A DNA stretch of 64,000 bases from Phaeacidiphilus oryzae TH49 (GCF_000744815.1 NZ_JQMQ01000005.1:2612055-2676054); one strand, 5' to 3'; shown: positions 8,494-17,237, counted from the first letter of the stretch. Notes: generated from the sequence alone by a model not told the origin. Program-made: numbers and translations.

Positions 8494-9279
8494 ATGGAAG
8501 CGGACGCTGCGGTCGAGGACGCCCCCACCCCCTCCGCCGGTGCCCCCGGCTCGCCGGGCGGCGGGGCGGCCCGCCCGCGCCGGGCGGCCTACCGGAGGCT
8601 GAGCGTGGAGGAGCGCCGGGGCGAGCTGATCCGGGCCGCCCTCGAACTCTTCAGCCGGCACGCCCCGGAGGAGGTCTCGCTGGACGACGTGGCCGTCGCC
8701 GCCGACGCCTCCCGGCCCCTCGTCTACCGCTACTTCCCTGGCGGCAAGCAGCAGTTGTACGAGGAGGCGCTGGGCTCGGCGGCGGAGGGCCTGGCGGCCA
8801 GGTTCGTCGAACCCCGGGACGGCCCGAGGACCAGGCGGCTCGGGCACGTCCTGGAGCGGTACTTCGCCTTCGTCGACGAGCACGCGGCCGGCTACGCGGC
8901 CCTGCTGCGCGGCGGCTCGGTGGCCGAGACCGAGCGGACCGACGCCATCGTGGACGGCGTGCGGCGGGCCGCCCACCAGCGGATCATCGAGCATCTGACG
9001 GACGAGCCGGCCGGTCCGCGGCTGCGCGTGCTGGTCCGCTCCTGGGTCTCGGTGGTGGAGACGGCCGCGCTCAGCTGGCTGGACGAGGGGCGGGAGATAC
9101 CCGTCACGGAGCAGGTGGAGCTGCTGGTGGACCAGTTCGTGGCGATGTTCGCGGCGGCCGCCGTCCACGATCCGCAGTGCGCCCGCCTGCTGCGCCGGGT
9201 GGTCGCGGACGAGGGCTTCAGCGGACCGGGCGCCCGGCTCGCGGAACGCCTGGGAGAGCTGCTCGCGGCAGAGGACTGA
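8494..9279 (+). CDS. TetR-family transcriptional regulator
   Basis: A 261-residue TetR regulator with an alanine/proline-rich N-terminal extension of about 30 residues. The helix-turn-helix follows (RGELIRAALELFSRHAPEEVSLDDVAVAADASRPLVYRYFPGGKQQLYEEAL, residues 45-95), then an all-helical ligand-binding domain. I chose ATG 8494 because TAGGGT is positioned for a leaderless start; upstream codons read across the promoter. It probably controls itself and the AurF-like gene through the shared decamer. Confidence 0.88.
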   Translation: MEADAAVEDAPTPSAGAPGSPGGGAARPRRAAYRRLSVEERRGELIRAALELFSRHAPEEVSLDDVAVAADASRPLVYRYFPGGKQQLYEEALGSAAEGLAARFVEPRDGPRTRRLGHVLERYFAFVDEHAAGYAALLRGGSVAETERTDAIVDGVRRAAHQRIIEHLTDEPAGPRLRVLVRSWVSVVETAALSWLDEGREIPVTEQVELLVDQFVAMFAAAAVHDPQCARLLRRVVADEGFSGPGARLAERLGELLAAED

Positions 9280-9299
9280 CGCCCGGGATTGATCCCATG

Positions 9300-9305
9300 T
9301 ATGGT
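9300..9305 (+). promoter_or_regulatory. -10 of a leaderless promoter for the amidohydrolase gene
   Basis: TATGGT lies 7 bases before the ATG at 9313, with CTGACG 18 bases upstream as a possible -35. No SD precedes the ATG. The -35 overlaps the TetR stop codon, so the lactonase gene can be transcribed independently of tetR. Confidence 0.4.
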
Positions 9306-9312
9306 CCCGCGC

Positions 9313-10182
9313 ATGACGATGGTGATCGATGCACATCATCACTTCTGGGACCCGGGCACCCGGCGTCACGCATGGCTGGACGGCGCCGCCATGGCGCCGC
9401 TTCGGCGGCCGTACGGAGTTGCGGAGCTGCGGGACGAGGCCGAGCGCTCCGGGGTGGACGGCACCGTGCTGGTCCAGGTGCTGAACGCGGCCGAGGAGAC
9501 GGCGGAGTTCCTGGCCACGGCCGAGGCCAGCGAGCTGGTCCGCGGAGTCGTCGGATGGGTCGATCTCCGTGCCCCGGACGTGGCCGACCGGCTGGACCGG
9601 ATGCGCGAACTCCCCGGCGGCGAGCTGCTGGTGGGCGTCCGCCACCTGGTGCAGGACGAGCCGGACCCGGAGTGGCTGCTGCGGGCGGACGTCCGCCGGG
9701 GGCTGCGCGCGGTGGGCGCGGCCGGGCTGGTCGTGGACCTGGTGGTGCGGCGGCCGCAGTGGGACGCGGCGGCGCGGACCGTGCGCGGGCTGGACGAGGT
9801 GCCGTTCGTCCTGGACCACCTGGGGAAGCCGCGGATCGCCGAGTACGGCGGGGACTCCCCGGCCGGGCTCGACCGGGAGTGGGCCGACTGGCTGACCGGG
9901 CTGGCCGCGACCGGGAACCTGGTCGCGGCGAAGCTGTCCGGCCTGGTCACGGAGGCGTCCTGGCAGGACTGGACGCTGGACGGGCTGCGGCCGTACGCGG
10001 ACGCGGCCCTGGAGTCCTTCGGTCCGGACCGGCTGATGTTCGGCTCGGACTGGCCGGTCTGCCGGCTGGCCGCCCCGTACGTCGAGGTGGCCGAGGCGGC
10101 GGGCGCGTTGACCGCCGGGCTGTCGACGGCCGAGCGGGAGGCCGTGTTCGGCGGGACGGCCCGGCGGGTCTACGGGGTGTAG
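9313..10182 (+). CDS. Amidohydrolase family lactonase, probable L-fuconolactonase
   Basis: A 289-residue TIM-barrel amidohydrolase of the group containing L-fuconolactonases and 2-pyrone-4,6-dicarboxylate lactonase. The N-terminal metal motif is DAHHHFWDP, the middle strand carries LDHLGKP, and the catalytic aspartate lies in LMFGSDWPVC near the C-terminus. Expected reaction: hydrolysis of a sugar-acid lactone to the free aldonate, step two of oxidative fucose breakdown. The neighbours encoding aldose dehydrogenase, SDR and fuconate dehydratase support this. Its last 13 bases overlap the end of the convergent aldo/keto reductase gene. Confidence 0.8.
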   Translation: MTMVIDAHHHFWDPGTRRHAWLDGAAMAPLRRPYGVAELRDEAERSGVDGTVLVQVLNAAEETAEFLATAEASELVRGVVGWVDLRAPDVADRLDRMRELPGGELLVGVRHLVQDEPDPEWLLRADVRRGLRAVGAAGLVVDLVVRRPQWDAAARTVRGLDEVPFVLDHLGKPRIAEYGGDSPAGLDREWADWLTGLAATGNLVAAKLSGLVTEASWQDWTLDGLRPYADAALESFGPDRLMFGSDWPVCRLAAPYVEVAEAAGALTAGLSTAEREAVFGGTARRVYGV

Positions 10183-11129
10183 AAGCCCAGTTCGCGGCGG
10201 AGTCCGGCGGGGATCGGGGTGGCCGCGTGCCCGGCGTTGGCCGCCACCTCCGCCGCCGTCCGGCAGCCCACCAGCACCGAGACCACCGCCGGATGGCCGG
10301 CCGGGTAGGCCAGCGCGGCGGCCGGCAGCGGCACCCCGTGCGCCTCGCAGGCGCGCGCCAACCGCCGCGCCTCCTCGACCAGTTCGCCGTCGGCGGGCTG
10401 GTAGTCGAAGGTCGCCCCGGGCCGCGGGTCGGCCAGCAGGCCGGAGTTGAACGCCCCGCCGACCACCACGCCGGTGCCGCGCTCGGCGCACAGCTCCAGC
10501 AGGCCCTCGCGCAGCGCCGAGCGGTCCAGCAGGGTGTGCCGGCCGGCCAGCAGGATCAGGTCCAGATCGAGGTCGCGGACGAATCCGGCCAGCGGCTCGG
10601 TGAAGTTCATCCCGACGCCGACCGCCCCGACGACGCCCTCCTCGCGCAGCCGGGCCAGCGCCGGATAGGCCTCGGCGCGGACCTGGCGCTGCTGCTCGGG
10701 GGTGTCCGGGTCGTGGACGTAGACGATGTCCACCCGGTCCACGCCCAGCCTGGCCAGCGACTCGTCCAGCGAGCGGCGCACGCCGTCCGCCGAGTAGTCC
10801 AGGCGCCGCCGGCGGCGCGGTACGGCGGCGAAGCCCTGCGGCTCCAACTCCTCGCCCGGGTCGGCCGGTTCGAGGAGGCGGCCGACCTTGGTGGAGAGGA
10901 CGTACCGGTCCCGCGGCAGGCCGCTCGCGGCGAGCGCGCGGCCGAGCCGCTCCTCGGCCAGGCCGAGTCCGTAGTGCGGGGCCGTGTCCAGGTAGGTCCA
11001 GCCGGCTTCGAGGGCGGCCGCCACGGCGGCCTCGGCCTCGGCTTCGGGCACCTCGGCGTAGAGGTTGCCGAGCGGCGCCGTGCCGAGACCGAACGGCGGG
11101 AGCCGGAAGGGGAGCGGGCGGACGGCCAT
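10170..11129 (-). CDS. Aldo/keto reductase, probable L-fucose (D-threo-aldose) dehydrogenase
   Basis: A 319-residue aldo/keto reductase barrel. The catalytic tetrad is visible: Asp and Tyr in YLDTAPHYGLGLAEERLG, Lys in LSTKVGRLLEP, His in VYVHDPD. The sequence resembles NAD(P)-dependent D-threo-aldose 1-dehydrogenases, which oxidise L-fucose and related sugars to the 1,5-lactone, the first step of this pathway. ATG 11129 shares one base with the stop of the upstream SDR (TGATG), so both are cotranscribed with the fuconate dehydratase. A long in-frame extension upstream is the shadow of the SDR gene. Confidence 0.85.
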   Translation of the reverse strand: MAVRPLPFRLPPFGLGTAPLGNLYAEVPEAEAEAAVAAALEAGWTYLDTAPHYGLGLAEERLGRALAASGLPRDRYVLSTKVGRLLEPADPGEELEPQGFAAVPRRRRRLDYSADGVRRSLDESLARLGVDRVDIVYVHDPDTPEQQRQVRAEAYPALARLREEGVVGAVGVGMNFTEPLAGFVRDLDLDLILLAGRHTLLDRSALREGLLELCAERGTGVVVGGAFNSGLLADPRPGATFDYQPADGELVEEARRLARACEAHGVPLPAAALAYPAGHPAVVSVLVGCRTAAEVAANAGHAATPIPAGLRRELGFYTP

Positions 11130-12022
11130 CAGCGCTCCTGGCGCGGGGGCGCGGACACGGGGGCGGACGTGGGCGCGGGGGCGGCCGCGGGCGCGGGGGC
11201 GGACGTGGGCGCGGGGCGGAGGCGGAGGCCCTGCATCCCGCCGTCCACCGCCAGCGAGGTGCCGGAGGTGGAGCCGGAGAGCGGGGAGGCGAGGTACGCG
11301 ATGGCGCCCGCCACCTCCTCGGCGGAGACCAGCCGGCCGTGCGGCTGGCGGGCCTCCAGCGCCGCCCGCTCGGCGGCCGGGTCCTCGGCGGCGTCCAGCA
11401 GCCGTCCCACCCACGGGGTGTCCGCCGTACCGGGGTTGACGCAGTTGACCCGGATGCCCTCCCGGAGGTGGTCCGCGGCCATCGCCAGGGTGAGCGAGTA
11501 CACCGCCCCCTTGCTGGCCGAGTAGAGCGCCCGCTGCGGCAGCCCGGCGGTGGCGGCGATGCTGCAGGTGTTGACGACGGCGGCGTGCCGGGAGGCGCGG
11601 AGCAGCGGCAGCGCGGCCCGGGTGACCCGGACGATGCCCAGGACGTTGACGTCGAGCACCCGGTGCCACTCCTCGTCGGAGTTGTCGGCGACGGTGCCGG
11701 CGGCGCCGATGCCGGCGTTGTTGACCAGCACGTCGAGGCCGTCCAGGGTGCCGACGGCGGCCCGCACGGAGGCGTCGTCGGTGACGTCGCAGACCCGGCC
11801 GGAGAGCCGGCCGGGCAGGCCGGCCAGGGCCTTCTCGTCCCGGTCCAGAACGGTGACCCGGGCCCCGCGGGCCGCCAGCAGGTTCGCGACGGCGAGGCCG
11901 ATACCGGAGCCGCCGCCGGTCACCAGGGCGGAGAGGCCGAGGAAGTCCCGGCCGGCGGCGTCGGCGGGCTCGGCGGAGTCGGCGGGCTCGGCGGAGGTGG
12001 CGGACGTGGCTGCCTCGGTCAT
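11129..12022 (-). CDS. SDR, probable 2-keto-3-deoxy-L-fuconate dehydrogenase
   Basis: A 297-residue classical SDR. It has TGGGSGIG for the cofactor, NNAG, a serine in NTCSIAAT and the YSASK catalytic motif. In fuconate pathways an SDR of this kind oxidises 2-keto-3-deoxy-L-fuconate at C4; that role is inferred from the operon. Both ends are low-complexity: an [11 protein letters not shown] repeat before the fold and a 30-residue APAPTSAP tail encoded by a GC-rich minisatellite around 11151-11215. ATGA overlap with fucD upstream and TGATG with the reductase downstream show tight coupling. Confidence 0.85.
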   Translation of the reverse strand: MTEAATSATSAEPADSAEPADAAGRDFLGLSALVTGGGSGIGLAVANLLAARGARVTVLDRDEKALAGLPGRLSGRVCDVTDDASVRAAVGTLDGLDVLVNNAGIGAAGTVADNSDEEWHRVLDVNVLGIVRVTRAALPLLRASRHAAVVNTCSIAATAGLPQRALYSASKGAVYSLTLAMAADHLREGIRVNCVNPGTADTPWVGRLLDAAEDPAAERAALEARQPHGRLVSAEEVAGAIAYLASPLSGSTSGTSLAVDGGMQGLRLRPAPTSAPAPAAAPAPTSAPVSAPPRQER

Positions 12023-13395
12023 GCGGTGGCCTCCGAAGGCTCGGCGGTGGGGTCGGCGGCGGGCTGGGCGGAGCCGGCGAGTTCGGCGGCCCAGACGGGG
12101 CCGTCCGGGTAGCGGTACTCGGCGAGGGTGCGCTCGTGGATCCTGGCGCCGGAGCCGGGTGTCAGTGGCGCCCGGTAGCGTCCGTTCTCGAGGACGACCG
12201 GATCGGTGAAGTGCTCATGGAGGTGGTCCACGTACTCGATCCGGCGCCCGTCCTGGCTGCCCGAGACGGCCAGGTAGTCGAACATCGAGAGGTGCTGGAC
12301 CAGTTCGCACAGGCCGACCCCGCCGGCGTGCGGGCAGACCGGCACGCCGAAACGGGCGGCGAGCAGCAGGTTGGCGATGTTCTCGTTGACCCCGCCGACC
12401 CGGGCCGCGTCGATCTGCATCACGTCCAGCGCTCCGGCCTGGAGGTACTGCTTGAACATCACCCGATTGTGGACGTGTTCGCCGGTGGCGACCAGGATGC
12501 CGGTGCCGGCCTCGGCGAGGGCGCGGCGGACGGCGGCGTGCGCCAGGACGTCGTCCGGGCTGGTCGGCTCCTCGATCCAGTACGGGCGGAACTCGGCGAG
12601 CGCGGTCATCCAGCGGATCGCCTCGGCGCTGCCCCAGCGCTGGTTGGCGTCGACGGCGATGGGCAGGTCCGGGCCGACGGCGGCGCGGGCGAGGGACATC
12701 CGGCGGCGGTCGTCCGCGAGGTCGTCGCCGACCTTGAGCTTGATCATCTCGAACCCGTCGGCGACGGCCTGGCGGCTGAGCCGCACCAGCTTCTCGTCGC
12801 TGTACCCGAGCCAGCCCGGGGAGGTCGTGTACGCGGGGTAGCCGCGGGCGAGAAGGGCGCGCTCGCGGGCGTCCCGGGCGGGGTTCTCGCGGGCCGCGTG
12901 GAGGATCTCCAGGGCCTGGTCGGGGGTGAGGGCGTCCTCCAGGTAGCGGAAGTCGACGCAGTCGACGAGCCGCTCCGGAGCGAGGTCGGAGAGGAGCCGC
13001 CAGAGCGGCTTGCGCTCGTGCCGGGCGTAGAGGTCCCAGACGGCGTTGAGGACGGCGGAGACCGCCATGTGGATGACGCCCTTCTCCGGGCCGAGCCAGC
13101 GGAGTTGGCTGTCGTTGAGCAGCTCGCGGTTGAAATCCCCGATGGCGGCGAAGAGTTCGCGGGCGTCGCGGCCGACGAGGTGGCCGCGGAGGGAGTCGAT
13201 GGCGGCCGTCTGGACGTCGTTGCCGCGGCCGATGGTGAAGGCGAAGCCGTAGCCGGCCGGGGTGTCCGGGTCGTCGGTGCGGAGGACCAGGTAGGCCGCG
13301 GAGTAGTCCGGGTCCTTGTTCATCGCGTCCGAGCCGTCGAGCTCGCGGGAGGTGGGGAAGCGGAGGTCGACGGTGTCGAAGCCGGTTATGCGCAA
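12019..13395 (-). CDS. fucD: L-fuconate dehydratase (enolase superfamily)
   Basis: A 458-residue enolase-superfamily sugar-acid dehydratase matching L-fuconate dehydratase. It has the catalytic lysines in MIKLKVGDD, metal ligands in VDANQRW, WIEEPT and ATGEH, and the catalytic histidine in [10 protein letters not shown]. The capping domain contains [17 protein letters not shown]. It converts L-fuconate to 2-keto-3-deoxy-L-fuconate. The start appears to be TTG: GGAGG lies 7 bases upstream and the next codons are CGC ATA, ATA being very rare in this genome. It is the first gene of the minus-strand operon with the SDR and reductase. Confidence 0.9.
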   Translation of the reverse strand: MRITGFDTVDLRFPTSRELDGSDAMNKDPDYSAAYLVLRTDDPDTPAGYGFAFTIGRGNDVQTAAIDSLRGHLVGRDARELFAAIGDFNRELLNDSQLRWLGPEKGVIHMAVSAVLNAVWDLYARHERKPLWRLLSDLAPERLVDCVDFRYLEDALTPDQALEILHAARENPARDARERALLARGYPAYTTSPGWLGYSDEKLVRLSRQAVADGFEMIKLKVGDDLADDRRRMSLARAAVGPDLPIAVDANQRWGSAEAIRWMTALAEFRPYWIEEPTSPDDVLAHAAVRRALAEAGTGILVATGEHVHNRVMFKQYLQAGALDVMQIDAARVGGVNENIANLLLAARFGVPVCPHAGGVGLCELVQHLSMFDYLAVSGSQDGRRIEYVDHLHEHFTDPVVLENGRYRAPLTPGSGARIHERTLAEYRYPDGPVWAAELAGSAQPAADPTAEPSEATA

Positions 13396-13510
13396 GGCCG
13401 CGCCTCCGCTCCGCGGGGGCCGATGGCCGGGGTCGAGCCGGTGCGGGGGGCCGGAACCTCACGCGAGTCACCACCTTGCGGGTGTGTGGTCATTACGTCC
13501 AACCGTCGGT

Positions 13511-13527
13511 TAGACATCCGATGTATA
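13511..13527. promoter_or_regulatory. Candidate FadR/GntR operator upstream of fucD
   Basis: TAGACATCCGATGTATA contains the perfect 11-bp palindrome ACATC-C-GATGT and extends to 17 bp with one mismatched pair. It lies 116-132 bases upstream of fucD in the 459-base gap 13396-13854, which otherwise holds an intergenic repeat and no gene. The FCD-type GntR regulator encoded next door is the natural candidate to bind it. Confidence 0.45.
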
Positions 13528-13652
13528 TCAAGACCACGGATCGGGGTCCAGCGTGCGGCCGCGATCTTCATGCTGTGCACGCGAGCCGTGCGTTGATGCT
13601 CCGTCAGTCGTCGGATGACATCGCCCCACCCGGGCGTCGCCGCAGGCGCGAT

Positions 13653-13782
13653 CAGGGGCGCAGGGACTGCGCGGCCAACCCTCTACGGCGTGGCGCCCGG
13701 GAACGACTACCGGGTTGCCACTCGAACTCCGTTGTCGAGCGCAACGGACTGCGGCGCTGGCCGCGCAGTTCCCCGCGCCCCT
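13653..13782. repeat. Intergenic inverted-repeat element, copy 2
   Basis: The left arm AGGGGCGCAGGGACTGCGCG (13653 onward) pairs with GCGCAGTTCCCCGCGCCCCT ending at 13782. The interior contains CCCGGGAACGAC and GTTGTCGAGCGCAACGG. It sits between fucD and the gntR stop. Confidence 0.7.
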
Positions 13783-13854
13783 CATCTGCGACGTCGTCGC
13801 CGCGCTCGGGGCGCGCTCGGGCCGCGCTCGGGCCGGCCTCGCCCGCGCGGCGGG

Positions 13855-14541
13855 CTACTCGCCGCCTGCGGCAACCGACGCGCGGAGCCACTCCTCGACG
13901 CCGGCGATGTGGACGAGGGCGCAGGCGTGCGCCAGGTCCGCACGGCGGGCGCGCAGCGCGGAGACGATGGCGCGGTGCTCGGCGAGGGTGCGGGAAAGGG
14001 CGTCGTCCTCGGTGAGGCCGCGCCAGACCCTCGCGCGCACCGTCGGCGAGCTCAGCTGGACCAGCAGCGCGGCCAGCACTTGGTTGTCCGCGGCCTCGAC
14101 GATGACCCGGTGGAACTCCATGTCGCACTCGACCAGTTCGGCCGCCGTGCTGCTCGCCTCCGCCGCGTCGACCAGCCGCTCCAGCTCGGCGAGCTGCTCG
14201 GCGGTGACGCGTTCTGCGGCCTTCGCCGTCGCCGCCGGCTCCAGCATCCGGCGGACCTCGAAGACCTCGAGGAGCGAGCTGTCGTGCCGGAGCTCCACCA
14301 TGAAGCCGACGGCCTCCAGCAGCCGCTCCGGCTCCAGGCCGGTGACGTAGGTGCCGTCGCCCTGCCGCACGTCCAGCACGTGGATCAGCGACAGCGCGCG
14401 CACCGCCTCGCGCAGCGAGTTGCGGGACAGCCCGAGCATCGCGGCCAGGTCGGCCTCCTTGGGCAGGCGGTCGCCCGGCTTCAGGTCGCCACCGGCGATC
14501 ATCTCCCGGATCCGGGCGATCGCCTCATCCGTGACCGACAC
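13855..14541 (-). CDS. GntR-family (FadR/FCD) transcriptional regulator
   Basis: A 228-residue GntR regulator with an N-terminal winged helix (GDLKPGDRLPKEADLAAMLGLSRNSLREAVRAL) and a C-terminal FCD domain whose metal/ligand residues are suggested by CDMEFHRVIVEAA and EHRAIVSALR. I chose GTG 14541 because GGAGG lies 9 bases upstream; a farther ATG at 14619 adds a low-complexity leader. It is encoded upstream of fucD in the same orientation with a long gap, so it most likely regulates the fucose operon from its own promoter. The effector is probably a pathway sugar acid (inference). Confidence 0.87.
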   Translation of the reverse strand: MSVTDEAIARIREMIAGGDLKPGDRLPKEADLAAMLGLSRNSLREAVRALSLIHVLDVRQGDGTYVTGLEPERLLEAVGFMVELRHDSSLLEVFEVRRMLEPAATAKAAERVTAEQLAELERLVDAAEASSTAAELVECDMEFHRVIVEAADNQVLAALLVQLSSPTVRARVWRGLTEDDALSRTLAEHRAIVSALRARRADLAHACALVHIAGVEEWLRASVAAGGE

Positions 14542-14682
14542 GTCCTGTGCCCTCCCGGCCAGTTGCGGTACGTGCGCCGGGGCGGTCCTCGCCGCCCCGG
14601 CGCACGGTAGTCGGCTCATTATGCGGGAGGCCGCACCGGCCGCGTACCGGTGTCCCCGGATCAGAACCGGTTGGGGACGGGA

Positions 14683-15345
14683 TCACACCAGCTTCCCCTT
14701 CCGCAGGGTCGCCACCCGCTTCGCGGCCCGGGCGATCGCGGTGTCGTGGGTGACGATGACGAAGGTCAGCCCCCTGGACTCCCAGAGGTCGTTCAGCAGG
14801 GCCATGATCTCGTCCCTGGTCTCCTCGTCCAGGTTGCCCGTGGGCTCGTCGGCGAGGAGCACCTTCGGCTCCTTCACCAGTGCCCGCGCGATCGCCACCC
14901 GCTGCTGCTGGCCGCCGGAGAGCTCGGCCGGGAGGTGGGTGAGGCGCTCGCCGAGGCCGACGGAGGCCAGCGCGTCCGCGGCCCGTCGCCGCCGGTCGGC
15001 GGACTTCACGCCCATCGGGGCGAGCGCGGCCTCGACGTTCTCCTGCGCGTTGAGGGTCGGGATCAGGTTGAACCCCTGGAAGACGAAGCCGATCGTCTCC
15101 GAGCGGACCCGGGTGAGTCTGGCCTCGGGGAGGGTGCCGAGGTCGTGGCCGTCGAGTTCGACCATGCCGGAGGTCGGCCGGTCGAGGGCGCCGAGCATCT
15201 GCAGCAGTGTGGACTTGCCGCCGCCGGTCGGGCCCTGGATGACGAGCTGCTCACCGTCCTCGATGACCAGGTCGAGTCCGTTCAGCGCGTGCACCGTGCC
15301 CTTGCCGCGCTGATAGGTCTTGGTTACTCCGCTGAGTTTGTACAT
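14683..15345 (-). CDS. MacB-type ABC transporter ATP-binding protein
   Basis: A 220-residue ATPase of the LolD/MacB (MJ0796) type. It has Walker A GPTGGGKST, Q-loop VFQGFNL, signature LSGGQQQR, Walker B VLLADEPTGNLD and the H-loop histidine in VIVTHD. It is cytoplasmic and drives the FtsX-like permease encoded 87 bases upstream in the same operon. Such pairs act as mechanotransmitters or exporters of peptides, lipids or drugs; no third component or sensor gene is adjacent. The ATG start is unambiguous. Confidence 0.9.
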   Translation of the reverse strand: MYKLSGVTKTYQRGKGTVHALNGLDLVIEDGEQLVIQGPTGGGKSTLLQMLGALDRPTSGMVELDGHDLGTLPEARLTRVRSETIGFVFQGFNLIPTLNAQENVEAALAPMGVKSADRRRRAADALASVGLGERLTHLPAELSGGQQQRVAIARALVKEPKVLLADEPTGNLDEETRDEIMALLNDLWESRGLTFVIVTHDTAIARAAKRVATLRKGKLV

Positions 15346-15432
15346 GGCTGGTTCCGCTCCGGATCCGGGTGAGGGGCGCTGGGGGTGGTGTGCCGACGGC
15401 CTTGGGGCAGGGGCCTTGGGGCAGGGGGCCGG

Positions 15433-16941
15433 CTACTCGATCCGGCGGAGTGCGTCCGCCGGGCGCAGCCGGGAGGCCCGCCATCCGCCGAAGCCGCCCG
15501 CGACCAGCCCGCCCGCCACCGCGAGGAGCACGGCGAGGAGGATGGCGCCGATCGTCACCGGTGCGGTGAGGTGCACGGTCACCGCCTGCTCGGCGGCCCG
15601 GCGGAACCCGCCGAAGCCGCCCCCGCCGCCGAAGCCACCGGCGCCGCCGAAGCGGCCGCCCTGACCTGCGCCGCCCTGGCCGGCGGCGGCACCGCCGGCG
15701 GTGGCGCTCAGCGTCGGCGACACCGCGGTGATCGCGTACGCCGCGGCCAGGCCCAGGACGATCCCCAGCACCCCGCCGATCAGGCCGTTCACCACGGCCT
15801 CGCCCATCACCTGGCCGATCACCCGGCGGCTGCGCCAGCCCAGCGCCTTGAGGGTGCCGAACTCGCGGACGCGCCGGTTGACCGCGGCCGAGGTGAGGAG
15901 CGCGGCCACCAGGAAGGCCGCCGCCAGCACCGCGACGGAGAGCCACTTGCCGAGGCTGGTGGCCAGGCTGGCGGCGGTGGAGAGGGAGCCGGAGACCTCG
16001 GAGGCCATGTCGGCGGAGGTGGTGACGGTGGTCCCGGTGACGTTCTTCTGGATCGCCGCCTTGACCGCGGAGATCTGCTGCGAGCTGGTCGCCTTCACAT
16101 AGACGGTGGAGACGGCGCCGGTGTTGGACGACAGCTTCTGCGCCTCGGCCAGTGGGATGTAGACGTTGGAGCTGGCGGCGCCGGAGTCGGCGGTGGCGAT
16201 GCCGATCACGGTGAACCGGGTACCGGCGAGGGTGACCGTGGAGCCGGTCTTGAGGCTCTTGGTCTTGGCGTAGGCGCTGTCCACCACGGCCACCGCGGAG
16301 GCGGACTGGGCCGTGGTGAAGTCCTCACCGCTGGTGATCTTCGAGGAACTCAGGGGGCCCAGCGCGAGGTTGGAGGTGTCCACGCCGGAGACGGTGAAGG
16401 AGTCCAGGTTGAAGCCGGCCGAGCCGGAGGGCGGGGCCGCGCGGCCGCTGCCGGAGCCGCCGCCCTCGCCGCCGCCGAGGCCGCGGGTCCCGCCGAAGCC
16501 GCCGGAGGTGCCGGCGCTGCCGCCCTTGAAGGTGAACGAGCCGTTGAACTTGATGTCGGTGAGCGAGAGTCCACCGACCGCCGAGGCCACCCCGGACTGC
16601 CGCGCGATGGAGGCGAGTTGGGACTTGCTCAGGGTGCCGGTCCCGCCGGCCACCCGCAGCCGGTCCTGGCTGCTGTCGCTGGTGCCGGAGCCGGAGTGGG
16701 AGAACTGGAAACGCTGGGGCCCCTGGCCGCCCTGCTGGTCGGCGGTGGCCGCCTTGGTGACGGTGATGTCCGTGCCGAGGCCGTAGAGGTTGTGGAGCAC
16801 CTGGCTCTGCGCCTTGTTCATCCCGGCGGACACCGAGGTCACCGTGATGACCAGGCCGATGCCGAGGGCCAGGCCCATGGCGACGACGAGTGCCGCCTTG
16901 CGTCGGCGGCGCAGTTCACGCCGCAGGTAGGTGAAGAACAT
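15433..16941 (-). CDS. MacB/FtsX-type ABC transporter permease
   Basis: A 502-residue permease. TM1 is near residues 15-38 (ALVVAMGLALGIGLVITVTSVSAGM), a long extracytoplasmic MacB-like domain spans about 40-330, and three helices follow (FtsX domain). Two glycine-rich stretches are unusual: one in the extracytoplasmic domain near GGFGGTRGLGGGEGGG and one in the last external loop near GGFGGGGGFGGF. I chose ATG 16941 because GAGGA precedes it and MFFTYLRRELRRRRK is a typical MacB N-terminus; the upstream in-frame region is promoter DNA. It forms an operon with the ATPase at 14683-15345. Confidence 0.87.
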   Translation of the reverse strand: MFFTYLRRELRRRRKAALVVAMGLALGIGLVITVTSVSAGMNKAQSQVLHNLYGLGTDITVTKAATADQQGGQGPQRFQFSHSGSGTSDSSQDRLRVAGGTGTLSKSQLASIARQSGVASAVGGLSLTDIKFNGSFTFKGGSAGTSGGFGGTRGLGGGEGGGSGSGRAAPPSGSAGFNLDSFTVSGVDTSNLALGPLSSSKITSGEDFTTAQSASAVAVVDSAYAKTKSLKTGSTVTLAGTRFTVIGIATADSGAASSNVYIPLAEAQKLSSNTGAVSTVYVKATSSQQISAVKAAIQKNVTGTTVTTSADMASEVSGSLSTAASLATSLGKWLSVAVLAAAFLVAALLTSAAVNRRVREFGTLKALGWRSRRVIGQVMGEAVVNGLIGGVLGIVLGLAAAYAITAVSPTLSATAGGAAAGQGGAGQGGRFGGAGGFGGGGGFGGFRRAAEQAVTVHLTAPVTIGAILLAVLLAVAGGLVAGGFGGWRASRLRPADALRRIE

Positions 16942-17160
16942 CCGAGTCGTTTCCTCGAATCCTTGAGGCCGGAGGGGGCGGCGCGGTGGCGGTCCTGGGT
17001 CGTCTTCGTCCCGCTGCGGCGCGGGACGAAGGTAGGGAGCCGTGATGGAAGGGTGATGAGGGGGACATGAAAGACGGGTGAGAAGCAGACGGGCGAGAAG
17101 CGCCCCGGCGAGCTCCCGCCGGTTCGCGGAGATCTCGCTGCACCTTGTCCGCCGAACCGT

Positions 17161-17188
17161 GATGATCTGCCCGAATTCAGATGATCTG
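17161..17188 (+). promoter_or_regulatory. Direct repeat GATGATCTG in the permease/PASTA divergent promoter
   Basis: GATGATCTG occurs at 17161-17169 and 17180-17188, a 19-bp period with a CCGAATTC core between. It lies in the 296-base divergent region 16942-17237. TACCGT at 17192-17197 could be the -10 for the PASTA gene. Function unknown. Confidence 0.3.
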
Positions 17189-17237
17189 ACGTACCGTGGA
17201 CCCATCCGATCCGATCCGGAGCTGAGGGGCGGCGGAG

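Noticed and set aside
12136-13596. Long plus-strand frame opposite fucD
   Set aside because: Antisense shadow caused by high GC at third codon positions; the opposite strand encodes a clear enolase-family enzyme.
13528-13785. An 85-codon minus-strand frame beginning MRGAGNCAAS
   Set aside because: Its start is simply the translation of the intergenic repeat arm, and the rest covers the presumed fucD operator.
14620-14682. Possible N-terminal extension of the GntR gene or a leader peptide
   Set aside because: The GTG at 14541 has a well-placed SD, and the extension is low-complexity with no conservation to family starts.
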